The position numbers were made by a program, and so were the translations under genes. Below, piece after piece: positions 35,411 through 43,652 of a DNA stretch of 64,000 nt; position 1 is the stretch's first letter, and the number at the start of each line of letters is the position of its first letter. Source of the DNA: SHZI01 sp963802215 (GTDB lineage Bacteria > Pseudomonadota > Gammaproteobacteria > Steroidobacterales > GCA-2729495); NCBI GenBank assembly GCA_963802215.1, contig CAWDHQ010000002.1:558001-622000 (forward strand), written 5' to 3'. The notes under the pieces are model-generated. The model ran no database searches. It saw nothing but the letters and a program-made list of their open reading frames with translations, and was not told where the DNA came from.

Positions 35411-36899
35411 GAGCGGCTTCAGCCGCGACCCCCAGCGCCCGCAACACCTGCAGCCTGCTTCTTGAGAAGGCCCGGGCCCTGGTGACCAGTTCCGCCTCGT
35501 CCCACGACGTGGCGTGCTGCCGCGCCTGAGCTGCCCACTCCTCCGGCGTCACGCAGCCGGCTGCCATGGCGCCCAGGAACAGCTGCTCGATCCGCTCGAC
35601 GCCGACGCCACCACCCGTCACGGGGCTGGCCAGCACGGCGATGTCATCCGAGGTGGCCGCGTGCGCGAGAAGCCGCGCATTCAGGCGCCCGGTGCGGGGC
35701 GCGCAGTGCCTGATCGTCGCCTCATCCTGGGCGATGGCCACGTGCCCGGTCGCCGCCAGCTCGAACACGGCGTTCGCCAGTTCGTCGGGCGGGAAACGCA
35801 CCGTCGCGGGCTCCAGTTCGCCGATCGTGCGAGGCCGGTGATCGTCGAGCGCGGCCAGCACGGCGCAATGCACGGGACCAGCCAGGCGCAGCTCGCCGAG
35901 CGGTCCGGTCACGCGCTCGGGAACGTCCCCCCGTGGCGTGGCCAGCACGATCCTCGTCGCGCGCCAGGCCTCGCGCAGCGAGTCGCCGCTCATGGGATGT
36001 GCATCCTGGACCCAGTAGTCGCGCCGGACCGGCGCGTTCGTCACGAAGTCGCGAACGGTCTCGCGGAATAACGGGTCGGCGACCTCGCTGAGCAGCTGGC
36101 GCTGGCCATCGGTCAGGTTCAGCTCATCGAGATGGTCCCGGAGCTGCGCCGGACACGCATGGCGCAGCCCCGCCGTGCCGAGAAGGCTGGCCACGTCGGC
36201 GAAGTACAGGGGCTCCCAGTCGCGGTTGAAGTACTCGTGCGCCAGGTAGCGGCGGTCGGCAAGCCGCAGCCGTTCGAACCGCCCGGTCGCGCCCGGCGTC
36301 GAGCGCATCGACAGCGGGTGGGTATCCAGCAGGCGTGCGGTGAAGGCGAGAGCGGCATCGATGCGGCCGACGGTGCCGCCGGCGCCAGCCCTTGCGGCGT
36401 GCTCGGTCATCAGCCGGCGCAGCGGCACCATGTCTGCCCAGCCGGGCAGCGCGTTGTAGCCGGCGTACACGACCCCGCCGGGCGCGAGCCGGTCGCGCAC
36501 GAATTCGGCGATGCAGGCGCGGTTCCCGGCCGATATCCAGCTCAGCACCCCGTGGAGGCCGATGAAATCAAAGAGCGGGAGATCCGGGCTGCGTCGCGTG
36601 AACTCCTCGAAGGTTGCTTCGACCAAGACACTGTCGGCGCCCGAGGCAGAGTCCAGCGACCGTGCGAAGCGCACGTGCTCCGGCAACAGGTCGTTGCCCC
36701 ACCAGCTGATGGGCGATGCCGCGGCGTGCACGGCGAGGCTCACGCCCTGGCCGAAGCCCAGTTCGCAGGCTGTCTCGACGCGGGGCGGTTCCAGTCCTGC
36801 CCGCAGGAACGCAAGCCGGGTGGCCAGCGGGTTCAAAGCGGCGTGGTAGCCGAAGGTGTAGCCCACGTCGGTGACGTAGCCGGCCGACCGGTCGGACAT
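35376..36899 (-). CDS. SAM methyltransferase with regulatory domain
   Basis: 507 aa. An N-terminal class I methyltransferase domain (TACELGFGQGVSLAVHAA as SAM loop; FDFIGLHGVLSWIS; APGGVVYAGYNALPGW) is followed by about 300 residues of the methyltransferase regulatory domain type (YLAHEYFNRDWEPLYFADV). Similar proteins occur with surface polysaccharide or protein methylation genes; the target is unknown here. The C-terminal tail VAAEAAPTGGGG is encoded by a REP, so the stop was displaced into the UbiD gene on the other strand. ATG 36899 is used. Confidence 0.8.
   Translation of the reverse strand: MSDRSAGYVTDVGYTFGYHAALNPLATRLAFLRAGLEPPRVETACELGFGQGVSLAVHAAASPISWWGNDLLPEHVRFARSLDSASGADSVLVEATFEEFTRRSPDLPLFDFIGLHGVLSWISAGNRACIAEFVRDRLAPGGVVYAGYNALPGWADMVPLRRLMTEHAARAGAGGTVGRIDAALAFTARLLDTHPLSMRSTPGATGRFERLRLADRRYLAHEYFNRDWEPLYFADVASLLGTAGLRHACPAQLRDHLDELNLTDGQRQLLSEVADPLFRETVRDFVTNAPVRRDYWVQDAHPMSGDSLREAWRATRIVLATPRGDVPERVTGPLGELRLAGPVHCAVLAALDDHRPRTIGELEPATVRFPPDELANAVFELAATGHVAIAQDEATIRHCAPRTGRLNARLLAHAATSDDIAVLASPVTGGGVGVERIEQLFLGAMAAGCVTPEEWAAQARQHATSWDEAELVTRARAFSRSRLQVLRALGVAAEAAPTGGGGAARAE
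35408..35430 (+). repeat. REP at UbiD copy 1 stop, coding on the other strand
   Basis: TAGGAGCGGC, TTCA, GCCGCGACC. The TAG is the UbiD stop. The opposite strand is the tail of the methyltransferase gene. Confidence 0.88.
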
Positions 36900-37030
36900 G
36901 ATCTGTGCGGGATCTGGCTGTGGGGCGGGGAAGTATACGGGCCTGCCCGATCGGGCAGGCCCGGGCAAACCCCTATCCGGTTCGCCCCGTCGGGCTTATG
37001 GTTGCAGGTACAGACCCCCGAGGACACGCC

Positions 37031-38539
37031 ATGAACGCCGCCGTCCCCCGTCCCGTGCCCGTGCCACCCGGGTCCACCTTCGATTCCATACGCGACTACG
37101 TCCGCGAGCTCGATGCCCGCGGCCGTGTCCTGCAGGTGGAGGCCATGGACCAGGACAAGTACGAGGTCACGGCGTTCGCCTACCGGCTGATCGACAAGTT
37201 CGGCATCGAGCAGGCTCCCGCCTTCATGGTGGATCGCATAAAAATCAACGGCAAGTGGATGGAGGGGCCGCTGCTCGCGAATCCCTACGGACGCTGGCCC
37301 GACGAGGCCGTGCTCTTCGGCGTGCCGGAGATCACCAGCGACTACCAGCAGATGTACCGCGCGGTGATGCTGGAGATGGAGAAGCGGCTCGATCCGTCCG
37401 GCGGCTGGAAGCGCATTCCGCCGGTGGAGGTCGGTGACTCACGCGCGGCGCCCTGCAAGCAGGTCATCCTGAAGGGCGACGCGGTGGACATCGAGAAGTT
37501 CGCCTGGCTGAAGAACAACCCGGCGGACGCCGGCCGCTACGTCAACATCACGTCCGTGATCATGGACGACCCGGAGTTCGGCAAGAACACCGGCACCTAC
37601 CGCTGCCAGGTCCGGGACAGAAGGCGGATCAGCATCAACCCCGAGCCGACCCAGCACGGCTGGCGCATCCTCACGTCCATGCGCAAGCGCGGCGACAAGG
37701 TGGCGAAGGTCGCCATCGCGGTGGGCGCTGACCCGTTCACCTTCTGCGCCAGCAGCACCAAGATGGCGGGCTTCCAGGAGGACGAGCTGGAGTTTGCCGG
37801 CGGCCTCCGGGGCAAGCCCCTCGAGGTGGTGAAGTGCGAGACCAGTGACATCCGCGTGCCGGCCCACGCGGAGATGATCATCGAAGGCGAGGTGCCGCTG
37901 GACGAAGGGCTCGACGAAGGACCCTACGGTGAGATGTACGGTTACCTCGGGCCCATGAAGCCCAACAACTTCTTCATGAACATCCAGTGCATCACGCACC
38001 GTGAAAAGCCGTGGATCGTGAATTCCTTCACCGGCCTCACCTGCGACATGCCGCGTTCCCCCCAGATCGCGGCGAATTTCTTCATGTACCGCAGGCTGAT
38101 CCCGAACCTGACGGGCCTCTATTCGCCCCGTGGCGCCAACGGCGTGATCGTGATCAGCATCGACAAGAAACTGCCCGGGGAGGGCATGGCCGCCGGCCAG
38201 TACCTGGCCGCCAACATCGGCCTCAACAAGGTGGTGATCGTGGTGGACAAGGACATCAACATCCTGGAGCCCAGCCAGATACTCCACGCGCTGGGCGCGC
38301 GCTGGCAGCCGTCGGCCAGCCTGATGATCCCGCAGACCCAGATGATGATGCCCGACCCGAGCCGCACGCACTGGGCGCTGTCGAGCAAGATGATCATCGA
38401 TGCCACGCGCCAGCTGGAAGCCGAGGGCGGCCCGAAGAGCTGGGCGCCGCTCAACCGCGACCTCCTTATGAAGGGCGCGCCGGATTCCTTCCCGCTGGTA
38501 GACGCAAGGTGGGACGAGTACCTCAAGGACTGGAAGTAG
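37031..38539 (+). CDS. UbiD-family decarboxylase, copy 2
   Basis: 502 aa. The prFMN-binding arginine (TYRCQVRDRRRISIN) and the acidic motif GLDEGPYGEMYGYLG are intact, so it should be catalytically competent once loaded. It differs clearly from copy 1 (for example MIIEGEVPLDEG and IDKKLPGEGMAAGQYLA), so this is an old duplication or separate acquisition rather than a recent copy. Such enzymes act on phenolic, cinnamic or other unsaturated acids; the substrate is unknown. ATG 37031 follows the promoter-length gap after the divergent methyltransferase gene. The stop TAG opens a REP. Confidence 0.88.
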   Translation: MNAAVPRPVPVPPGSTFDSIRDYVRELDARGRVLQVEAMDQDKYEVTAFAYRLIDKFGIEQAPAFMVDRIKINGKWMEGPLLANPYGRWPDEAVLFGVPEITSDYQQMYRAVMLEMEKRLDPSGGWKRIPPVEVGDSRAAPCKQVILKGDAVDIEKFAWLKNNPADAGRYVNITSVIMDDPEFGKNTGTYRCQVRDRRRISINPEPTQHGWRILTSMRKRGDKVAKVAIAVGADPFTFCASSTKMAGFQEDELEFAGGLRGKPLEVVKCETSDIRVPAHAEMIIEGEVPLDEGLDEGPYGEMYGYLGPMKPNNFFMNIQCITHREKPWIVNSFTGLTCDMPRSPQIAANFFMYRRLIPNLTGLYSPRGANGVIVISIDKKLPGEGMAAGQYLAANIGLNKVVIVVDKDINILEPSQILHALGARWQPSASLMIPQTQMMMPDPSRTHWALSSKMIIDATRQLEAEGGPKSWAPLNRDLLMKGAPDSFPLVDARWDEYLKDWK

Positions 38540-38559
38540 GAGCGCCGACCGGCGCGACC
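38537..38559 (+). repeat. REP at UbiD copy 2 stop
   Basis: TAGGAGCGCCGACCGGCGCG followed by ACC. The hairpin loop is GA/CC-type, different from the other copies, but the stem is kept. The TAG is the stop codon, and the next gene starts 5 bases after the element. Confidence 0.82.
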
Positions 38560-38564
38560 GTCGT

Positions 38565-39587
38565 ATGTCGAAGCACTCCTGGCTGGCACGATCCGCCGCC
38601 GCGCTGGTGATCCTTACGCTGGCCGCGGGTGTCCTGCTGTGGTCCTGGGGATTCCGCACGCCCGCGTTCCCGCAGCCCGCCCTGACCGGCAAGGTCGAGC
38701 AGCGCCGCCTCGACGTCGGCGGTATCAGCCGCTCGTTCCTTGCCTACATCCCCGCCCGACTGGCTGATCCCCTGCCGGTCGTTCTCGTACTGCACGGCTC
38801 GGGCAGCAATGCGGAGCGCATGCGCAGCGCCACCGCCTGGGCGTTCGAGTTGCTCGCCGACCGGGAAGGCGCCGTGGTCGTCTATCCGGAGGGATTCGAG
38901 GGCCACTGGAACGACTGTCGCCGGGAAGGCGACTTCGCGGCGAAGCGCCTCGGTGTGGACGACGTGGGTTTCCTGCGCGCAGTCGTCACGCGACTGAGCG
39001 GCGACCCTGCCCTCGGGGAGCGGCAAATTGACGCAGGCGAGGTGTTCGTCACCGGCCTTTCCAACGGCGGGCACATGGCACTGCGACTCGCGCTCGAGGC
39101 GCCGGATTTCGTCGCGGGAGTGGCCTCCATTGCAGCAAGCCTGCCCGCCGATTCCAACAACGAGTGCAGGCCGGGGGGCGTCGCCGTCCCGGTCTTGCTG
39201 CTGAACGGCGACGCGGATCCGGTCAGTCCCTTCGAGGGTGGCGATATCCGGTCGCTGGGGTCCTTCAATCGCCGTGGTGCCGTGCAATCAACGGTGGAGA
39301 CCGCCCGTTACTTCAGCAGGCTCGCCGGGTATGCGGAGCCGCCCTTCGAGCACCGCTACCCCGACACTGATCCGGCGGATGGCACCGTGGCCAGCCGCAT
39401 GGTCTGGTCCGCCGGAGACCGGCCCGAGGTCGACCTGATCACCATCCACGGCGGTGGCCATACGATTCCGCACGCGGAGAAGGTCATGCCGCGGATACTC
39501 GGGCGCACGAGTCATGACGTGCCTGCAGCAGAGGAAATCTGGCGATTCTTCCGCCGGCAGTTGCTCAGTGGCCGGGACCCCGCATAG
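38565..39587 (+). CDS. Exported esterase, PHB depolymerase/LpqC-like
   Basis: 340 aa with an N-terminal signal/anchor (AAALVILTLAAGVLLWSWG). The CE1/LpqC-like hydrolase core has LVLHGSGSNAERM (oxyanion), nucleophile TGLSNGGHM, an acid in LNGDADPVSPFEG and histidine in HGGGHTIPH. The family cleaves feruloyl or acetyl esters of plant polymers or short polyhydroxyalkanoates. Given UbiD and tannase-type genes in the window, a phenolic ester is plausible, but that is inference. It starts just after the REP ending UbiD copy 2. Confidence 0.83.
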   Translation: MSKHSWLARSAAALVILTLAAGVLLWSWGFRTPAFPQPALTGKVEQRRLDVGGISRSFLAYIPARLADPLPVVLVLHGSGSNAERMRSATAWAFELLADREGAVVVYPEGFEGHWNDCRREGDFAAKRLGVDDVGFLRAVVTRLSGDPALGERQIDAGEVFVTGLSNGGHMALRLALEAPDFVAGVASIAASLPADSNNECRPGGVAVPVLLLNGDADPVSPFEGGDIRSLGSFNRRGAVQSTVETARYFSRLAGYAEPPFEHRYPDTDPADGTVASRMVWSAGDRPEVDLITIHGGGHTIPHAEKVMPRILGRTSHDVPAAEEIWRFFRRQLLSGRDPA

Positions 39588-39656
39588 GATCGGGTCAACG
39601 CAGACGATTCCCATTCACGTCCGGACCCGATGCCGGCCCTGCTGGAGATGAATGAC

Positions 39657-40793
39657 ATGCCCGCGACGAGCAGCACCCGCAGTTGCAGCAAGCCTGCAGC
39701 CCTGACCACCGGACTCTGCCTGGCAGCGCTCGGCGCCTTTGCCGCCGACAAGGCGGAGGAAAAGTCGGGCAACGCCACGGGCGGGATGGACCACTCCCGG
39801 ATGGACCATTCCGGCCACAGCATGGACACCACCCGGGATGCCGAAGGCCGCAGCCTCTACGGCATGAAGCACAAGATGGACCCGGCCATGACGAAGGAAC
39901 TGCGCGAAAAGGTCGCCCTCTACAAGAATTACAGCGACGCCGAGATTGCCCTGTCCATGGACATGATGGGACCGGAATACGCCTGGTACATCAGCCCGCC
40001 GGACGTGAAGGGCGAGCAGGGGGTGCTGATCCTGATGCACGGCTTCCGCGAGCAGGGCGACAACATGTTCCGTCAGCAGGTGCAGCCCATGGGGGACATC
40101 TTCCCCACGTCCATGGGCGTCGGCATGGCCATGATGATGTCCGACCACATCCAGGTGGCCCTTGACGACCTCAAGGCCGCGGGGGCGAAGAAGATCGCCG
40201 TGGTCCCGATCACTTCGTCCGGCACCAACGAGCTGTATCGCCAGTGGCTCTACATCTTCGGCAAGGAGGACGAGCCCGAATTTGCCTCCGTGCCCCGCGT
40301 GAAGACCGACGCAAAGCTGCTGTTCGTCAAGCCGCCCGGCGATGATCCCCTGGTCGCCGAGGTGCTGCTGGACCACGCGCTCGAGCTGAGCCAGGACCCG
40401 AAGAAGGAAGTGGTGATCATCGCGGGCCACGGACCGTCGTCGGCGGAGGACAATTCCGAGGAGCTCCGCGTACTGGCTGGTCTGGCAAAGATCATCAAGA
40501 AGGACGGCGGCTTCGCCGACGTCCGTGGCATGACCCTGCAGGACGACGCGCCCCCGGAGATCCGGGACGCCAACGTCAAGATGCTGCGCGAAGTCGTTGA
40601 AGCGGCCGCGAAGAACGGACAGCGGGTTCTGGTCGTGACCAACCTCATCGGCGCCCGGACCATCCAGGCCAAGCTCCGCAGCGATCTCAAGGGCCTGGAC
40701 TTCGAATTCAACGCCAAGGGACTGATCAATCACCCCAACTTCATGAAGTGGATGGGTGAGGCGGTCAGGGAGCAGTTCGAGCGCGACAGCTGA
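39657..40793 (+). CDS. Exported CbiX/SirB-like chelatase-fold protein, paralogue B
   Basis: 378 aa with signal peptide (ALTTGLCLAALGAFAAD) and a mature N-terminus rich in His and Met (MDHSRMDHSGHSMD), a likely metal-binding lead. Two chelatase-type HG motifs occur: LILMHGFREQGDN and VIIAGHGPSSAEDN. It is a paralogue of the protein at 2694-3809 over its full length (ELREKVALYKNYSDAEI versus ELRRKVALYRGFTDREL). The ATG at 39657 is chosen over 39630 because GGAG lies 9 bases upstream. It is not in an exporter operon, unlike paralogue A. Function unknown. Confidence 0.78.
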   Translation: MPATSSTRSCSKPAALTTGLCLAALGAFAADKAEEKSGNATGGMDHSRMDHSGHSMDTTRDAEGRSLYGMKHKMDPAMTKELREKVALYKNYSDAEIALSMDMMGPEYAWYISPPDVKGEQGVLILMHGFREQGDNMFRQQVQPMGDIFPTSMGVGMAMMMSDHIQVALDDLKAAGAKKIAVVPITSSGTNELYRQWLYIFGKEDEPEFASVPRVKTDAKLLFVKPPGDDPLVAEVLLDHALELSQDPKKEVVIIAGHGPSSAEDNSEELRVLAGLAKIIKKDGGFADVRGMTLQDDAPPEIRDANVKMLREVVEAAAKNGQRVLVVTNLIGARTIQAKLRSDLKGLDFEFNAKGLINHPNFMKWMGEAVREQFERDS

Positions 40794-40827
40794 TTTCAGC
40801 CGAATGCGCCGGCCGGAGGAACCCTGA

Positions 40828-41676
40828 CTAGCTGGCGGCGACCACCAGCAATGGCCCGGCCGAGACCACCACGCCGCCCGGCTGCTCTGCAGTGATGGCG
40901 AAGGCCCGGGGCGAGCGGATCGGCAGCTTGGCCTGGATGGGGATGATCACCTCACCTGAAGAGCTGACGTTGAACACGCCGCCGTCCACCGGGTGCTTGC
41001 TGTCCCGCTCGGGATCCACGATCCACAGCTGGTATTGAACCCGTGCCGGATCGTTCACCGGCATGTTTGCCAGGCGCAGGTAGCCCTGCTGCTTCGACTG
41101 GCTCCACACCACATCACCCGTGACGCCCTCGTAGCCCGCGGCGGTGGGCGCCGCCCAGCGCAGCGTGACGAGATCGGTTGCATCGTCGACCAGCTTCGCC
41201 CGGGCGGAGACGCTGTCGGGCGCCTGCGGTGCCTCCGTGCGGACGACCACCAGGGCAACCGCCAGCATGGCGGCCAGGGCCCAGCCGAGATATCCCGCAG
41301 GAGACGCGCGCCTCGTCGCCGGAGGTGCGTTACCAGCGCGAGGCGCAGGGGTTGCTGCCCTGATATTCCTGACGGGGGCCGTCGACGGACCCCGCTGGCG
41401 GATGGCAATGGCTTCCCCCTGGCTGGCCAGTCGCTCCTTCAGGCCGGGCGGCATCCGGCTGGCCGACGTCGGGCGGTTCGGCGACCGCTGCGCCTGGCGC
41501 AGGAAGGCGACCTGGGCCAGCGCGGCGGCCCGCATGAACTCGTCACGGCCCACGTCGGGGTGGCGGTTGAGAAGACCCCTGAGCTCCGGTGCGTCACCGG
41601 AGTCCAGCGCGGCCGCGGCCTCGTCGGCCAGCAACTCGGCAAGGCGGTCCCTGTCGCGCACGTTGCTGGCGTTCAT
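40828..41676 (-). CDS. Anti-sigma factor, RskA-like
   Basis: 282 aa. A cytoplasmic N-terminal sigma-binding region (about residues 1-125), one membrane helix (GYLGWALAAMLAVALVVV, about 128-145) and an extracytoplasmic domain of the anti-sigma-K type (RLANMPVNDPARVQYQLWI, then GGVFNVSSSGEVIIPI). It overlaps the ECF sigma gene by ATGA, the standard sigma/anti-sigma arrangement. By analogy with RskA it holds the sigma factor at the membrane until proteolysis releases it. Confidence 0.85.
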   Translation of the reverse strand: MNASNVRDRDRLAELLADEAAAALDSGDAPELRGLLNRHPDVGRDEFMRAAALAQVAFLRQAQRSPNRPTSASRMPPGLKERLASQGEAIAIRQRGPSTAPVRNIRAATPAPRAGNAPPATRRASPAGYLGWALAAMLAVALVVVRTEAPQAPDSVSARAKLVDDATDLVTLRWAAPTAAGYEGVTGDVVWSQSKQQGYLRLANMPVNDPARVQYQLWIVDPERDSKHPVDGGVFNVSSSGEVIIPIQAKLPIRSPRAFAITAEQPGGVVVSAGPLLVVAAS

Positions 41677-42308
41677 CCGAGCAACTCCTCGGCGGGGTCG
41701 CCCGTCGTTGAAATATTCAGCTGTGCACGGATATGGATGAGCCCCCTGCGCACCCGGGTCTTCACCGTGCCGAGGGGCAGCGAGAGGCGCTCGGCGATCT
41801 CGCTGTGACTGTAGCCCTCGTAGAGGGACATGGAGAGGACCTTCTGGTGCTCCGGGTCCATTTCTGCAAGGACCCGCTCGACGATGGTCACTTCCGTGTC
41901 GTCCTCCACCGTCGCCGGTACGCCCGGGTCTATGGGTGCCCCCTCGTCGTCATCGAGGGAGTCCATCAGGGGCCGGCGCTCCGCGGCCCGGATCTTGTCG
42001 ATCAGGCGGCGGCGGGCGATGGTGGAGATGAAGGCGACCTCGCTCGCAATGTTGCGGTCGTACCGGGCGGCGCTGCCCCAGATGTCAATGAAGATGTCCT
42101 GGACGGCATCCTCCGCGTCGGCTGCGTTGCGCAAATAGCGCCGCGCCAGGGACCAGACGAGATCGCCGTACCGGTCCAGGCATTCACTGACAGCGGCGGA
42201 ATCGCCGGCTGCAACGCGCTCGAGTATGGATTGGGTCGTGGTCAAACGGGTCGTGGAGCCCTGGCTCAAACGTCGGTATGCGGGCTGGTATTCAACGACC
42301 GTCATCAT
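41673..42308 (-). CDS. ECF RNA polymerase sigma factor, SigK-like
   Basis: 211 aa. Sigma region 2 (YGDLVWSLARRYLRNAADAE, then DAVQDIFIDIWGSAARYD) and region 4 (LYEGYSHSEIAERLSLPLG, then TVKTRVRRGLIHIR) are clear. No region 1 or 3, as in ECF factors. The partner anti-sigma gene overlaps its stop. ATG 42308 (or 42305) is taken as start without a good ribosome site. In mycobacteria SigK-RskA drives fasciclin-domain antigens; here a fasciclin gene sits 92 bases upstream on the same strand. Confidence 0.88.
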   Translation of the reverse strand: MMTVVEYQPAYRRLSQGSTTRLTTTQSILERVAAGDSAAVSECLDRYGDLVWSLARRYLRNAADAEDAVQDIFIDIWGSAARYDRNIASEVAFISTIARRRLIDKIRAAERRPLMDSLDDDEGAPIDPGVPATVEDDTEVTIVERVLAEMDPEHQKVLSMSLYEGYSHSEIAERLSLPLGTVKTRVRRGLIHIRAQLNISTTGDPAEELLG

Positions 42309-42399
42309 ACAACAGGCTCGTGCGCGTTCAGGCGGAAGCGGGTGGCCTGGCCGGACGGCGGCCGGGGAAGCAGACCCCGGCCGCCGCAACCAGAGGCAC

Positions 42400-42948
42400 T
42401 TACTTCGCGGGTGGCAGCACGACGGCGTCGATGACGTGGATGACGCCGTTGCTGGCGACCACATCGGCCTTTGCGACGTTCGCACCGTTCACCGTGACGC
42501 CGGAGGCGCCGGCTACGATGGTCAGCGTGGCCCCCTGCAGGGTGGCGGGCTTGACGGTGCCCTTCAGGTCGGTGGACATGACCTTCCCGGAGACCACGTG
42601 ATACAGCAGGATGCCCTTCAGCTTTTCCTTGTTCTCCGGCTTCAGCAGGTCGTCGAGAGTGCCTGCCGGGAGCTTGGCAAACGCAGCATCGGTCGGTGCG
42701 AACACCGTGAGCGGGCCGGGACCCTTGAGGGCATCGACGAGGCCGGCGGCCTTGACGGCAGCTACCAGCGTGTTGAACGAGCCGGCGGCAACCGCGGTGT
42801 CTACGATGTCGGCCGACTTGGGGGCGGCGCCACTGTGAGCACCGGCATTGGCAGCTGGCGTGGCGGCCACACCGACGATGGAGAGTGCGAACAGGCCCGC
42901 GAGGGCGCGCAGGCCAGTGAAGCGGGAGTTACGGGCGACAGCAGTCAT
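42400..42948 (-). CDS. Exported fasciclin (FAS1) domain protein
   Basis: 182 aa. Signal peptide (about residues 1-35, ending TPAANAGA) and a single FAS1 domain: SADIVDTAVAAGSFNTLVAA, then LTVFAPTDAAFAKLP and the H-box region LYHVVSGKV, ending in NGVIHVIDAVVLPP. FAS1 proteins mediate adhesion in the cell envelope. ATG 42948 has AAGGAGA 8 bases upstream. It is co-directional with the ECF sigma/anti-sigma pair and is the likely target of that sigma factor. Confidence 0.9.
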   Translation of the reverse strand: MTAVARNSRFTGLRALAGLFALSIVGVAATPAANAGAHSGAAPKSADIVDTAVAAGSFNTLVAAVKAAGLVDALKGPGPLTVFAPTDAAFAKLPAGTLDDLLKPENKEKLKGILLYHVVSGKVMSTDLKGTVKPATLQGATLTIVAGASGVTVNGANVAKADVVASNGVIHVIDAVVLPPAK

Positions 42949-43008
42949 TTCTGGATTCTCCTTGGGAGCTGGCTGTTGATCGGGGGCGTGAACTGCACGC
43001 AACCGGCG

Positions 43009-43032
43009 TAGGAGCGCCTTCAGGCGCAACCC
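43009..43032 (+). repeat. REP upstream of fasciclin gene
   Basis: TAGGAGCGCC, TTCA, GGCGCAACC. This copy does not end an identified gene. It is preceded by AACCGGCG, as is the copy at 26429, so it may mark a former gene end or carry copied flanking sequence. Confidence 0.82.
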
Positions 43033-43111
43033 GCAAGACGGGTCCGATGAGCAGTTCGCGGCGATTCCGAAGGTGGATTCAGGCTGGTCATCGTCCGGGG
43101 CATGAAATGAA

Positions 43112-43141
43112 AAGGGCCGGCTCCTCGCGGAGCCGGCCCTG
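43112..43141 (-). terminator. Rho-independent terminator of the Cys-rich protein gene
   Basis: An 11-bp perfect stem, GGGCCGGCTCC with GGAGCCGGCCC (43114-43139), 4-base loop, followed on the minus strand by CTTTTCATTTC. It lies 30 bases past the stop of the minus-strand gene at 43172. Confidence 0.85.
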
Positions 43142-43171
43142 ATTCATCAAGGCCCGGTCAGTGGTCCGGCG

Positions 43172-43510
43172 TCAGCCGGCCTTCCACTCGCCGCCCTGGA
43201 AGCCGCAGCCGATCTCCAGGCCGCCCGGGTCGCCTTCGTAGTACACGCGCTTCCCGGCATCACCCATGTCGCACACCCCGACCTTGCCGTCGGTGCCGCA
43301 GTCGCCGGCGCCGTGCACGGCGTCGCTGTTCTCGTCGGTCTTGCCGAGCTCGGCGCACTTCTCGGGGCTTGCCGGCTGGTCGCACACCTTGAAGGGACCG
43401 GCAAACATGTTCTTCTGCACGTAGTTGCAATGGCCGGCGCCGTCCTGGGCGGAGGCGGTCAACGGGCCGATAGCCAGCAGCGCAACCGCTGCGATGAGAC
43501 TCGACTTCAT
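43172..43510 (-). CDS. Small Cys-rich exported protein, uncharacterised
   Basis: 112 aa: signal peptide (SLIAAVALLAIGPLTASAQ) and a mature domain of about 90 residues with six cysteines (HCNYVQ, KVCDQ, EKCAEL, GDCGTD, GVCDMG, IGCGFQ), an even number consistent with disulfides. I do not recognise a family. It has its own strong terminator. GGAGAG precedes the ATG. Abundant Gly/Asp suggests a compact secreted or periplasmic protein; binding of a metal or small ligand is possible but not shown. Confidence 0.75.
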   Translation of the reverse strand: MKSSLIAAVALLAIGPLTASAQDGAGHCNYVQKNMFAGPFKVCDQPASPEKCAELGKTDENSDAVHGAGDCGTDGKVGVCDMGDAGKRVYYEGDPGGLEIGCGFQGGEWKAG

Positions 43511-43652
43511 GATTTAGGCTCTCCTGCCAGTAGTGTTGGCATCAGGTTGGCTTGCGAATGACGAAGCGGGCCGATAATGGCACGCGCATTCCGGGGAATC
43601 CATAGGCACGGACGGGCTGGCGTTCGCTGGCTGAACAGGCACTTAATCCGGG

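Noticed and set aside
41673..42948. An ECF promoter motif before the fasciclin gene
   Set aside because: No motif could be matched with confidence by eye.
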